Assembly: GCF_900101905.1 (NCBI RefSeq)
Contig: NZ_FNAJ01000009.1
Location: 83,060 to 147,059, forward strand
Origin: Myxococcus virescens
GTDB lineage: Bacteria; Myxococcota; Myxococcia; Myxococcales; Myxococcaceae
Length of the DNA stretch: 64,000 nt
Direction: 5' to 3'
The notes under the pieces are model-generated. The model searched no databases. It was not told the DNA's origin and worked only from the letters and a program-made list of their open reading frames with translations. Of the stretch, positions 8,299 through 16,454 are shown one piece after another; position 1 is the first letter of the stretch; every line of letters begins with the position of its first letter. Made by a program: the position numbers and the translations under genes.

Positions 8299-10727
8299 CA
8301 CTCCTTCACCTCGGACAGGACGTCCTGGAACTCGGCGTCCAGCTCGCGCAGCGCCTCGTCCTTCTGCGTGGAGAGCGTCTGGATGGCCGTCGTCTTGTCC
8401 TGCTTCTCGTTGAAGGCCACGTCCACCACGCCCACGTCCGCCTTGAGCACCAGGTCGTAGAACTGCTGCCGCACGCGGCGGATGCTGTCGTAGGCGATGC
8501 GGCCCACCAACTGCCTGGCGTCACCGGAGACGGTGGCGACTTCGGCCTCGTAGCGCTCCAGAAGCTGTTGCTCGGCCACGACCTTCTCGCGGATGACGCG
8601 GCCCCGGCGCTCCAGCCGCTCGCGCACCACGTTCCGGGCCGTCGTCACGCGTTCGCGCAGGCCGTCCAGCCGGCCGCGCACGCCCTGGGTGCGCCGCAGC
8701 GTGGCCAGGACCTCCGCGTCCGCCCGGGGCTCCGCCTCGCGCAGGATGGCGTGCTCGCGCCGCAGGGAATCGGCATAGGCGGTGCGGATGGCGCGCTCGC
8801 CGGCCAGGGTGGTGTCCACGGCGTTGCGCTCGTCCGCCAGCCGCGCGCGCGTGGCGGTCAGCTCCGCCTTGAGGTCCTTCAGCGTCTGGACCTCGGCCTG
8901 CAACTGCACCAGGAACTCGCGCTCCTCGTCCGAGGGCGTCTGCCGGTATGGCCGCGAGTCCTCCACCCACTTGCGTATCGAGGCGGCGATGGCGTTGAGG
9001 GACTGAAGCTCGAAGTCGAGCCGGTGGGCCTCGCGGTCCAGCGCGTCCACGCGCCGCTGCATGCGCTCGCGGCGGTCCTCCAGCGTCTTCAATGAGGTGG
9101 GCAGCGCGGAGAAGCGGCGCTCCAGGGCTGCACGCGCGTGCTGGGCCTCCGTCAGCCGCGCCAGCTCGGCGGGCGTGAGCACGGCCTGCATCGCGAGCGT
9201 CTCCACCCGCACCAGCTCCGCCTCCGCTTGGGTGAGGGCGGTGTCGACCGCGTCCGCGCGCGTGTTGGCTTCCTGCAGCTCCGGGAAGGTCTCCAGACCG
9301 CGCGTGTCCAGGGCGTGGAGGATGCGCTGGGCAATGTCCGCGGCCTCGCTCTGGCCCCGGCGACCGCTGTCGATGTCCTCCACCGTCCGCACCGCGTCCG
9401 CCACCTCACGCTGCGTGGTGGCGTACTTCAGCACCAGATGCGGCAGCACCGTGCGCATGTCCAGCGGGCCGTCCGCGCGCACCAGCAGCCGGTCGAAGTA
9501 CGCCACCGGGTCGCTGTGCGAGCTCAGCAGCGCGTCCACCTGCTCCCTGGGGGGCCGGAAGGTGTCGATGACCTGGGTATAGGTGTCGGTCGCCTCGTCG
9601 TACCGGCGCAGCTTCTGGAGCAGGTTGCCCTGGAGGATGCGGCCTTCGGCGGCGAGCTGCGAGTCGGGCGCCACCAGCAGGAGGATGTCGATGGCGTTCT
9701 TCGCCTGCTGGTAGTGGCCCCGGCGCACGTGGACCCAGGCGGATTCGTAGAGGGAGTCGGGGAAGGACTCGCTGTCACGCGGCACCTGGCCGTAGCGGTC
9801 CAGCGCGTCGTCGAAGCGGCCCGTCTCGTACAGCAGCCGCCCCAATGACATCAGCGCCAGCTCGCGCACGCGGCGGGCCTCCTCCTCCGGCGTGGGCGCG
9901 GAGCGGCGAGGACCCGTCCTGCCCGGAGCGGCCTGTGCCGCCTGGGCGGAGGGCGGGGTGGCCAGCTGCTGGAAGCGGGTGATGGCCGCGGGCAGGTCAC
10001 CTTCCTGCACGGACAACACGCCCAGGTGGTAGGCGGCCTGGAGCCGGAAGGCGCCGTTGGGCGCCTGCGCCAGTGGCGTGAAGGCGGCGCGGGCCTGGGC
10101 GATGCGGTCCGCCGGAGACAGGTCCGTGCGCCGGAACAGCCACTTCGCGTGGACGTAGGCAATCTCCGGGGACAGCTGCCCACCGGACAGCGCGCGGGCC
10201 TGCGCCACGTAGGCCTCGACACCCTCGAAATAATTGAGGCGGCCGGCCACCGTCAGGTAGCGCGACAGGGCCTCGCGGTAGTGCCCGGAAGTCGGGGGCA
10301 GGGCCAGCAGCTCGCGCAGGTACAGGCGCGCGCCAATGTCGTTGCGCTGCTCCAGGAGCGAGTCCGCCAGGTAGAACAGCGCGTCCGGATAGCGCGGATG
10401 CGGGCGGAAGCGCGGGTCGCTCACCAGGTCATAGAAGAGGACCGACGCCGCCGGCCAGTCGCCCAGCAGGTAGTGGATTTCGCCGTCGGAGAAGCGGCGC
10501 GCGAGGGCGTCGTCGTCACTGGGCTCGGCGCGCTGGGTGAACTGCGTCTCCACGAAGTGGAGGCTCTCCTCGACGCCGAGCAGTCCAGTCTCCACCGCGT
10601 CGAGCCGCGGCGACAGGTCGCGCGCGGTCGGCGGGGGCGCGGGTGCCTGCGTGGGCTCGGCGGAGCGGACGGCCGCCGGCCCCAGCAGGACCGCCGCGAG
10701 AGCGAGGGCGCGGAGTGAGGCGTTCAC
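8298..10727 (-). CDS. Periplasmic TPR and coiled-coil scaffold protein
   Basis: The 809-aa product starts at GTG 10727, preceded by the Shine-Dalgarno-like AGAGGG. It lies 11 bp after the preceding gene's stop. It has a signal peptide (SLRALALAAVLLGPAAVRSA), then TPR-like helices to about residue 480 (DGEIHYLLGDWPAASVLFYD; YPDALFYLADSLLEQRNDIG). From about 480 to 760 there is a long charged helical region with heptad character (EAELVRVETLAMQAVLT; LEDRRERMQRRVDALDREAH), most likely an extended coiled coil. The neighbouring 1110-aa protein and this one look like a paired periplasmic scaffold. I know of no exact counterpart by name in the Glt set; it could equally be an ancient split or duplication of a GltD-type protein. 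Confidence 0.8.
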   Translation of the reverse strand: MNASLRALALAAVLLGPAAVRSAEPTQAPAPPPTARDLSPRLDAVETGLLGVEESLHFVETQFTQRAEPSDDDALARRFSDGEIHYLLGDWPAASVLFYDLVSDPRFRPHPRYPDALFYLADSLLEQRNDIGARLYLRELLALPPTSGHYREALSRYLTVAGRLNYFEGVEAYVAQARALSGGQLSPEIAYVHAKWLFRRTDLSPADRIAQARAAFTPLAQAPNGAFRLQAAYHLGVLSVQEGDLPAAITRFQQLATPPSAQAAQAAPGRTGPRRSAPTPEEEARRVRELALMSLGRLLYETGRFDDALDRYGQVPRDSESFPDSLYESAWVHVRRGHYQQAKNAIDILLLVAPDSQLAAEGRILQGNLLQKLRRYDEATDTYTQVIDTFRPPREQVDALLSSHSDPVAYFDRLLVRADGPLDMRTVLPHLVLKYATTQREVADAVRTVEDIDSGRRGQSEAADIAQRILHALDTRGLETFPELQEANTRADAVDTALTQAEAELVRVETLAMQAVLTPAELARLTEAQHARAALERRFSALPTSLKTLEDRRERMQRRVDALDREAHRLDFELQSLNAIAASIRKWVEDSRPYRQTPSDEEREFLVQLQAEVQTLKDLKAELTATRARLADERNAVDTTLAGERAIRTAYADSLRREHAILREAEPRADAEVLATLRRTQGVRGRLDGLRERVTTARNVVRERLERRGRVIREKVVAEQQLLERYEAEVATVSGDARQLVGRIAYDSIRRVRQQFYDLVLKADVGVVDVAFNEKQDKTTAIQTLSTQKDEALRELDAEFQDVLSEVKE

Positions 10728-10738
10728 CGTCTGGCCCT

Positions 10739-11443
10739 CTACTGCCCGGGAGTGGAACGGGTGACGGGCGGCGGCGCGGCGGGCGCGGCCTTGCGGCCGG
10801 ACTCACGCGCGACGGAGACGTCGTAGCGCACCGCGGGCCGGTCCTTCAGGTCCGTGGTGATGCCACCCTGCTCGTAGCCCACCACGTGCACGGTGGACGT
10901 CTTCCCCGGCTCCGCGTTGAAGGTGTAGCTGGACTGCACCTTGAACTTGTAGCCCTCCAGGTAGCTGAACACGCCGTAGCCATTGCCCCGGTACACGAGG
11001 CGCACGGCGAGCTGGTGCTGCCCGGGGACGATGCGGCCGTTGAAGACCTCGAAGAGCTCGCGCTTGCCCAGGTCCGTGTGGCCCTCTTCATCCACCTGCG
11101 TGTAGACGGGCGCGCCGTCGAGCGCGTACGCCACCGACTCCAGCTCGAAGGAGCCGCCCATCTCGTTCTTGTGGATGATGACGGCGCGAGCGCCCGTGGA
11201 GACATCACCGCCCAGCACCGTCTCCTGCAACAGCAGCAGGCGCGCCTTGGAGCGGTAGATCTTCTCCTTCAGGTCGACGACGTTCTCCTCCAGCGTCTTC
11301 ACGCGGGTGTCGAACGCCTCGTCCGCGGTCGCCGCGGCCTGTGTGGAAGGAGGAGCGGAGGCAGCGGGCTCCTGCGCGAGCGCCGGCCCACAGAGGGCGG
11401 CGCTCAGCAGGGCGAGGAGCGGGAAGGTGGCGGCGACACGCAC
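10739..11443 (-). CDS. Exported coiled-coil/beta protein of unknown function
   Basis: The product is 234 aa from GTG 11443. A signal peptide (MRVAATFPLLALLSAAL to PALAQE) is followed by a short helical segment (about 45-80, VKTLEENVVDLKEKIYRSKA) likely to form a coiled coil. After that comes a beta-rich domain with repeated ligand- or polymer-binding-like strands (GRIVPGQHQLAVRLVYRGNG; SYTFNAEPGKTSTVHVVGYE). It is the first gene of the minus-strand envelope operon downstream of mglA, with 121 bp and a hairpin between. The coiled coil suggests oligomerisation and the beta domain suggests an envelope role. I do not recognise a characterised family. Confidence 0.75.
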   Translation of the reverse strand: MRVAATFPLLALLSAALCGPALAQEPAASAPPSTQAAATADEAFDTRVKTLEENVVDLKEKIYRSKARLLLLQETVLGGDVSTGARAVIIHKNEMGGSFELESVAYALDGAPVYTQVDEEGHTDLGKRELFEVFNGRIVPGQHQLAVRLVYRGNGYGVFSYLEGYKFKVQSSYTFNAEPGKTSTVHVVGYEQGGITTDLKDRPAVRYDVSVARESGRKAAPAAPPPVTRSTPGQ

Positions 11444-11529
11444 GGTACGACCTCAGTGGGCAGACGGTCCGACCTGACGGCAAGGGAAGACATAGCACCC
11501 TTGCCTGTAGGACGTCTTGCCACGCCGTG

Positions 11530-11552
11530 GGCGGGGACCGCGGTCGCCCGCC
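11530..11552 (-). terminator. Hairpin downstream of mglA
   Basis: A 10-bp stem is visible on either strand: GGCGGG with inner GACC, a GC turn, then GGTC, a one-base bulge and CCCGCC. It begins 12 nt after the mglA stop on the minus strand. There is no U-tract, so it may be a weak or Rho-assisted terminator, or a processing or stability element. It separates mglBA from the envelope genes downstream. Confidence 0.4.
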
Positions 11553-11564
11553 TGGGCGCTTGCT

Positions 11565-12152
11565 TCAACCACCCTTCTTGAGCTCGGTGAGGACGAGCTT
11601 GGCCACGGCCTTGAGCGTGTCGAAGACGCCCACGCCCGTAGGAGCCACGGCCTGGTACTCCGGGATGTTGCGAGGGTTGAGCGCCTTGCGCATCTCCTCC
11701 ACCGTCACCGCGTTGGGCAGGTCGCGCTTGTTGTACTGGATGACGTACGGAATCTTGTTCAGGTCGTAGCCCTGCTCCGCAAGGTTGATGCGGAGGTTCT
11801 CGAGCGACTCCATGTTCGCTTCCATACGTTCGATCTGGCTGTCTGCCACGAACACGACACCGTCCACGCCCTTGAGGATGAGCTTGCGGCTGGCGTCGTA
11901 GAAGACCTGACCGGGCACCGTGTACAGGTGGAAGCGCGTCTTGAAGCCGCGAATCTCACCGAGCGACAGCGGCAGGAAGTCGAAGAAGAGCGTGCGGTCC
12001 GTCTCCGTGGAGAGGGAGATGAGCTTGCCCTTCGTCTCCGCGGCGGTCTTGTTGTAGATGTACTGAAGGTTGGTCGTCTTCCCGCAGAGCCCGGGCCCGT
12101 AATAGACAATCTTGCAGTTGATTTCGCGGGATGAGTAGTTGATGAAGGACAT
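11565..12152 (-). CDS. mglA: Motility switch GTPase MglA
   Basis: MglA is the small Ras-like GTPase that sets cell polarity and switches gliding and twilight motility direction in Myxococcus. The 195-aa length is the family norm. P-loop: GPGLCGKT at about residues 19-26. The switch II region has [12 protein letters not shown], where the PGQ sits in place of the usual DxxG Gly/Gln context. The base-binding motif is NKRDLP at about 141-146. GTP-bound MglA sits at the leading pole and recruits the Agl-Glt machine; MglB is its GAP. The start ATG lies 11 bp after the mglB stop with GGGAAG as ribosome-binding site, so the two genes form an operon. The sequence matches, as far as I recall, the M. 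xanthus protein almost residue for residue. Confidence 0.98.
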   Translation of the reverse strand: MSFINYSSREINCKIVYYGPGLCGKTTNLQYIYNKTAAETKGKLISLSTETDRTLFFDFLPLSLGEIRGFKTRFHLYTVPGQVFYDASRKLILKGVDGVVFVADSQIERMEANMESLENLRINLAEQGYDLNKIPYVIQYNKRDLPNAVTVEEMRKALNPRNIPEYQAVAPTGVGVFDTLKAVAKLVLTELKKGG

Positions 12153-12163
12153 GGCTTCCCGGG

Positions 12164-12643
12164 TTACTCGCTGAAGAGGTTGTCGATATCGTCGTCGGAG
12201 ATCTCGGCGAAGGGCGACCCAGCTCCAGGACTGTCAGTCTTCTTCACCAGGCTCTCGAAGATCTTCGTGAGCTCGTCGCTGGCCTTCTTGATGCGAAGGC
12301 GGACGAGGCCGAGGCTGGTGCGGTTGTCAAAGATGACGACCAGCACGACCCGGCTGCCGACGATGGTCATGTACAGCGAGTCCTTGGCCCCCTCGTGGAA
12401 CTGGTTGGGGAACTCGTTCTCCCCAATCAGCTTGGCCAGGCCACCCATCGCGGCCACGTTACCGGCCGTCAGCGAGGCCAGTGACGTGGTGTCGATGTTC
12501 TGCGTCTGACCCGCGGAGGAGATGAGCTGCCCGTTCTTGTCGACGAGGAAGACCACCTTCGCGTTCGCGTCCTTGGTAAGCCGGTCGCAAACGGCGTTGA
12601 TCTTGGTGAACTCCTCTTCGTACATCACCAGTTGCGTGCCCAT
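12164..12643 (-). CDS. mglB: MglA GTPase-activating protein MglB (roadblock/LC7)
   Basis: The product is 159 aa with a roadblock/LC7 fold: an N-terminal helix ([18 protein letters not shown]), the strands [17 protein letters not shown] and a second strand pair around [18 protein letters not shown] charged tail ends in acidic DDDIDNLF. MglB acts as a dimer that stimulates GTP hydrolysis by MglA and keeps it away from the lagging pole. It is the first gene of the mglBA operon, as in M. xanthus. A GAGGAG sequence about 13 nt upstream of ATG 12643 can serve as ribosome-binding site. The promoter must lie in the upstream gap before the divergent gene at 12970. Confidence 0.98.
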   Translation of the reverse strand: MGTQLVMYEEEFTKINAVCDRLTKDANAKVVFLVDKNGQLISSAGQTQNIDTTSLASLTAGNVAAMGGLAKLIGENEFPNQFHEGAKDSLYMTIVGSRVVLVVIFDNRTSLGLVRLRIKKASDELTKIFESLVKKTDSPGAGSPFAEISDDDIDNLFSE

Positions 12644-12969
12644 GGGCGTATGCGCTCCTCAGCGTTCGCTCGTCCCGCTCATGGCGACGCTCCGATGTTT
12701 CTAGAGTGAATCCACGAGGTTAGACGAGGCGCTACCGACCGTCAGGATGCTTAGCAAAGCGTATCCACTCCAGCAAGAAGCCTTCCGCTTCCTGGAGGAG
12801 GTTCCGTGCCCGTTCCCATGCCCTCCGGACGCACTGTGGGGTGGAGGCCACGGATCCGCACTCTGAGCGCGTGGGGCCTGAATGAGCCCGTCCCACGGGG
12901 TTGGGGGCCTTCCCGGCTTTCTCTATACTCCGCTGCGTTTTGCCGCCCCCGCTTCTCCCGCGTTGCTTC
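12644..12969. promoter_or_regulatory. Divergent intergenic region between mglB and the 12970 operon
   Basis: About 326 bp without a convincing gene separates minus-strand mglB from a plus-strand operon, so both promoters must lie here. Short open frames inside it have no family character. Near 12749-12760 the sequence TGCTTAGCA is an almost perfect palindrome. I cannot assign reliable -35/-10 or sigma-54 elements by eye. Confidence 0.45.
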
Positions 12970-14487
12970 GTGGCGCGCCTGGCGCTGGTGCTCCTCGTCC
13001 TGCTTGCCACGTCCCCCGCCCACGCGGAGGAAGTGGCCGAGCACGCCTCGTCGCGCCTTCGCTATGGGCTGTCCCTCCGTGACGGCCGTCAGGCGGATGT
13101 AGGGCCCGGGCTCACCTATGAGGGCTTCACGCCGAACGACGTAGCGGCCGTGGGCACTGCGTGGCTGGGCACGTCCTGGTTGGGCGCGTGGGCCGGGTTG
13201 CAGCGGGAGGCCTTCGATTTGCGGGAGGGCGCGCTGCGGATCACCGGTGGCAGCCTGTGGCGAGCCTCGGTGGGCCCCCGGGCGCGCGCCTTCCTGGGCC
13301 CGGTGCGCGCGGAGCTGGGCGCGGGCTATGGCTTCTCGCAGCTTCCCCACTTCAGTGACTCGGCCGAGCCCGTGTTCCTCAAGGGCGTGCGGCATGCGGC
13401 GGTGGTGGGCGGCCTGGTGCGCTTTCCGCTGATGCTGGGGCTGCAGTTGGAGGCGCGCGGTGAGCTGCCCGTCTCTCTGTCGGTGCGCGACGCCACGGGC
13501 GCCCGGGCGGAGGCGAAGGGGTTCTCCGCCGGTGGTGCGCTGCTGGTGCCGCTGCGGCGAGCGGAGCGCTGGACGGGCACGCTGGTGCTGGACTTCGAGC
13601 ACGTGCAGGACACGGTGACGCTGGAGGATGGGACGCAGTCCCGGCAGCGGCTGCGGCGGATGGGCGCGGCGCTGGAGCTGGCGTGGCATGGCGGTGTCCA
13701 GACGACGCGGCAGGTGCCCATGCCGGTGGTGGTGCCCGGGAGCGTGCGGTTTCACGTGCTCGACGCACGGACAGGCGCGCCGCTGCCCGGAGCGCGGGTC
13801 ATGGTGGAGGGCGAGGCGCACGTGGCGGACGCGCAGGGCCTCGTCGAAGTGGCGTCCCTGTCGCCCGGGCCGGTGTCCGCGCAGGTGACGGCGGAGGGAT
13901 ACGCGTCCGCGGAGGCGACGGCCACGGTGGAGGAGGGCACGCGCGCGGAGCTGGAGGTCCGAGCCGCGCCACTGCCGCCACCGACGGGCGCGCTGCGGGT
14001 GACGGTGGTGGATGCGCGGACGGGCGCGCCGCTGCCGGACATTCGCGTGTCGGTGGGCACGGCCCAGGGGCGCACGGACCTGACAGGGCAGGTGGTGGTG
14101 AGGGACCTGGCTCCGGGGCCCGTGGCTGTCGCGGTGGCGTCTTCCGGCTTCCGGTCCGCGGATGAAGCCGCGGTGGTCATCGCCGGGCAGGAGTCCACGC
14201 TGTCGGTGCCACTGGCGCCGGAGAAGAAGGGGACGCGGGCCACGCTGGTGGGACAGGTCCGCAACGCGCGAGGGGGCAAGCCCTTGGCGGCGACCCTCCT
14301 CATCACGAAGGCCCGGGTGCGCGCGCGCACGGATGCGAAGGGGGCTTTCAATGTCCAGGTGCGGGGTGGCACCTACCGCATCACCATCTCCGCGCGAGGG
14401 CATCTGTCCCAGACGAAGGTCATCACCCTGCGCGAGGGGGAGCGGACCATCCTCAATGTCGACCTCTTCCCGAGGGGGAAACGGTGA
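12970..14487 (+). CDS. Exported protein with carboxypeptidase regulatory-like domains
   Basis: I place the start at GTG 12970 (505 aa), because the following residues form a signal peptide (ARLALVLLVLLATSPAHAEE). A TTG 69 nt upstream would add an unlikely leader. Residues about 30-250 look like an outer-membrane or surface beta-domain (TSWLGAWAGLQREAFDL; ARAFLGPVRAELGAGYGFSQ). After that come three repeats of the carboxypeptidase-regulatory/CnaB-like type, each with an opening such as VRFHVLDARTGAPLPGARV, LRVTVVDARTGAPLPDIRV and LVGQVRNARGGKPLAATLL. These beta-sandwich repeats usually act in surface adhesion or substrate binding. The stop overlaps the next start (GTGA), so the three genes to 18370 are coupled. 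Confidence 0.8.
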   Translation: MARLALVLLVLLATSPAHAEEVAEHASSRLRYGLSLRDGRQADVGPGLTYEGFTPNDVAAVGTAWLGTSWLGAWAGLQREAFDLREGALRITGGSLWRASVGPRARAFLGPVRAELGAGYGFSQLPHFSDSAEPVFLKGVRHAAVVGGLVRFPLMLGLQLEARGELPVSLSVRDATGARAEAKGFSAGGALLVPLRRAERWTGTLVLDFEHVQDTVTLEDGTQSRQRLRRMGAALELAWHGGVQTTRQVPMPVVVPGSVRFHVLDARTGAPLPGARVMVEGEAHVADAQGLVEVASLSPGPVSAQVTAEGYASAEATATVEEGTRAELEVRAAPLPPPTGALRVTVVDARTGAPLPDIRVSVGTAQGRTDLTGQVVVRDLAPGPVAVAVASSGFRSADEAAVVIAGQESTLSVPLAPEKKGTRATLVGQVRNARGGKPLAATLLITKARVRARTDAKGAFNVQVRGGTYRITISARGHLSQTKVITLREGERTILNVDLFPRGKR

Positions 14488-16454
14488 GTGCCCCGTGTCG
14501 TTGGTTCCTGGTCCTGCTGCTCCTCGTCGCGGGGTGTGATGATGACGCCGTGGCGCCGCCTCCCGGGCCCTCGGCGGTGGTCGACGCGGGCGCTGGCGAA
14601 GTGCTGGGCCGCCTGGAGGGCTTGAGCGGCGATGTGCGCCTGGAGCGAGGCGGCAAGCGGGCGCCCGCCGAAGAGGGTCCCTTGTACGGGGGCGACGCGG
14701 TGGAGACGGCCGTGGGTGGCGCGGCCACGGTGCGTTTCCCGGATGGCCGTTCCGTGGAGGTGGGGCCGGACGCGCGCTTCGCGCTGGGCTCGGACTCGGG
14801 AGGCATCGTGCTTCAAGTGGAGCGGGGCATCCTGTTGTCGCGCGTGCCCGCTGGTGCGACGCGCATGGGCCCAGGCTCGAAGGTGGCGCTGACCATCCGC
14901 ACGCCCTTCGGCCTCACGCGCGTGGGGGCGGATGAACCCAGCGAGGTGCGCGTGCAGGTGGCCGAGGACGCGGGCCGCGTCGAGGTGCGGCTGGGCGCCA
15001 TCGAGTTCGTGGGCCGCGATGGCAAGACGCTGCGCGCGTCCGAAGGCGACGCGGTGGAGGCGACGTCCGGCCGGACGGAGCTGGTGGCTCGCGGGGGGCG
15101 TGTCCTGGAGCTGGCGCCGATTCCGGTGACGGTACGGCTGGCGTCGGGGCGCGCGGAGGTGCGGGCCAAGGGGGCGTCGGACTGGCGTCCGGTGGCGAAG
15201 CAGGGCGAGGTGCTATCGCCGGGAGGCAGCGTACGCACCCGGCGCGGGGGCTCCGCGGTGCTGGCGCTGGAGGGCTCGGCCACGGTGGCGTCACTGGGCT
15301 CGGACGCGGAGCTGGTGCTGACATCCGCGGAGCAGGGCGGCGCCACGGACGAGGCGCGCTTCGACTTGTTGCGGGGCTGGCTGAACCTGCAGCTCGCGCG
15401 AGGGCGTACCAGCCGGCTGGTGCTGCCGGGGCTACAGGTGGAGGGCGGCGGTGAAGCGCGGCTGGCGGTGCGCCGCACGGCCGCGGGCTATCTGGTGGAT
15501 GCGCTCACCGGACAGGTGACGCTGGTTCGCGGAGCCGCCCGGCAGGCGCTGCGCGCGGGTGAGCGCGCCACGGTGGAGGCGTCCTCCGCGCAGGCGCCAC
15601 GCGTCGAGCCGCTCGCGCCCGCGCCGCTGGCCCTGGGCGTCGTCGACGGCGCGGAGGTGTTCCATCCAGGGCTGCATGAGGTGGCCATCACCTGGGAAGG
15701 GGAGGGCGAGGCCACGGTGGAGGTCGCGGAGGACGCGGCCTTCACGCGGCCGGTGCTGTCAGGCACGGTGTACCGCCCCTTCATCAACGTGCCCGCGCCG
15801 GTGCGCGGCATGCTCCACTGGCGGGTGCGCCGCAAGGATGGGACGCAGGTGTCGGGAAGCGCGTCGTTCGCGCCGGAGCGCGCGGTGCGCTCGCTGGCGC
15901 GGGTGCGCAACGTGGTGCCCGAGGGGCCGGAGAAGACGACCATCTTCTACCAGGACAAGCCCCCGGCGGTGACCTTCACCTACGCCTCGGAGACCTCCGC
16001 GGCGCGCTACCGTGTGGCGGTGTACCGCGCGGGGGCATTGGATACGCCGGTGGCTGAACGCACCGTGACGGAGGCTCGCGCCGCGCTGGACGCCGGTGCG
16101 CTGAGCGAGGGCAACTACCTCTGGTCCGTCACGCCGCTTTCCGCCACGGGTGCACAGCTCAAGGGGGGACGGATGAACAAGCTGGAACTGGTCTACGACA
16201 ACTCGGTGCCGGTCCTCATGGTGTCCACACCGCGCAACGGGCAGGCCGCGGGCGCGAAGGTGCGCGCGGCCGGTGTCGCACCTGTGGACGCCCGCCTGTC
16301 CATCAATGGACGCCCGGTGGCGCTGGATGGCAAACACCGGTTCAACACCTGGGTGGAGCCGGTGGGCTCGCCGCCCGTATTGGTGTTTAAGATGACGCGT
16401 CCTGGTGCCCCGGCGGTCCATACGGTGCGCACTCTGAAACAGCGAGGGCCGTGA
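14484..16454 (+). CDS. FecR-domain lipoprotein
   Basis: The product is 656 aa from GTG 14484, which overlaps the upstream stop. A lipoprotein signal ends in LLLLVAGC. Two FecR-like beta-helical segments are visible. The first is at about residues 60-150, with AATVRFPDGRSVEVGPDARF and later VERGILLSRVP. The second is at about 220-350, with GGSAVLALEGSATVASLGSD. FecR domains outside iron transport are common in myxobacterial envelope proteins and usually bind ligands or partners in the periplasm. The C-terminal third has fibronectin-like strands (AEVFHPGLHEVAITWEGEGE; PPAVTFTYASETSAARYRVA). It lies between a surface protein and a transmembrane kinase, so it may be part of a sensing complex. Confidence 0.8.
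   Translation: MSAPCRWFLVLLLLVAGCDDDAVAPPPGPSAVVDAGAGEVLGRLEGLSGDVRLERGGKRAPAEEGPLYGGDAVETAVGGAATVRFPDGRSVEVGPDARFALGSDSGGIVLQVERGILLSRVPAGATRMGPGSKVALTIRTPFGLTRVGADEPSEVRVQVAEDAGRVEVRLGAIEFVGRDGKTLRASEGDAVEATSGRTELVARGGRVLELAPIPVTVRLASGRAEVRAKGASDWRPVAKQGEVLSPGGSVRTRRGGSAVLALEGSATVASLGSDAELVLTSAEQGGATDEARFDLLRGWLNLQLARGRTSRLVLPGLQVEGGGEARLAVRRTAAGYLVDALTGQVTLVRGAARQALRAGERATVEASSAQAPRVEPLAPAPLALGVVDGAEVFHPGLHEVAITWEGEGEATVEVAEDAAFTRPVLSGTVYRPFINVPAPVRGMLHWRVRRKDGTQVSGSASFAPERAVRSLARVRNVVPEGPEKTTIFYQDKPPAVTFTYASETSAARYRVAVYRAGALDTPVAERTVTEARAALDAGALSEGNYLWSVTPLSATGAQLKGGRMNKLELVYDNSVPVLMVSTPRNGQAAGAKVRAAGVAPVDARLSINGRPVALDGKHRFNTWVEPVGSPPVLVFKMTRPGAPAVHTVRTLKQRGP

Noticed and set aside
4819..8460. 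1213-aa plus-strand open frame
   Set aside because: It is antisense to the TPR genes, is rich in Arg/Gly/Leu/Val without family motifs, and results from G/C-rich third positions.
12732..13010. 92-aa minus-strand frame upstream of mglB
   Set aside because: Arg/Ser-rich, overlaps the signal-peptide region of the 12970 gene and the promoter region; no homology pattern.
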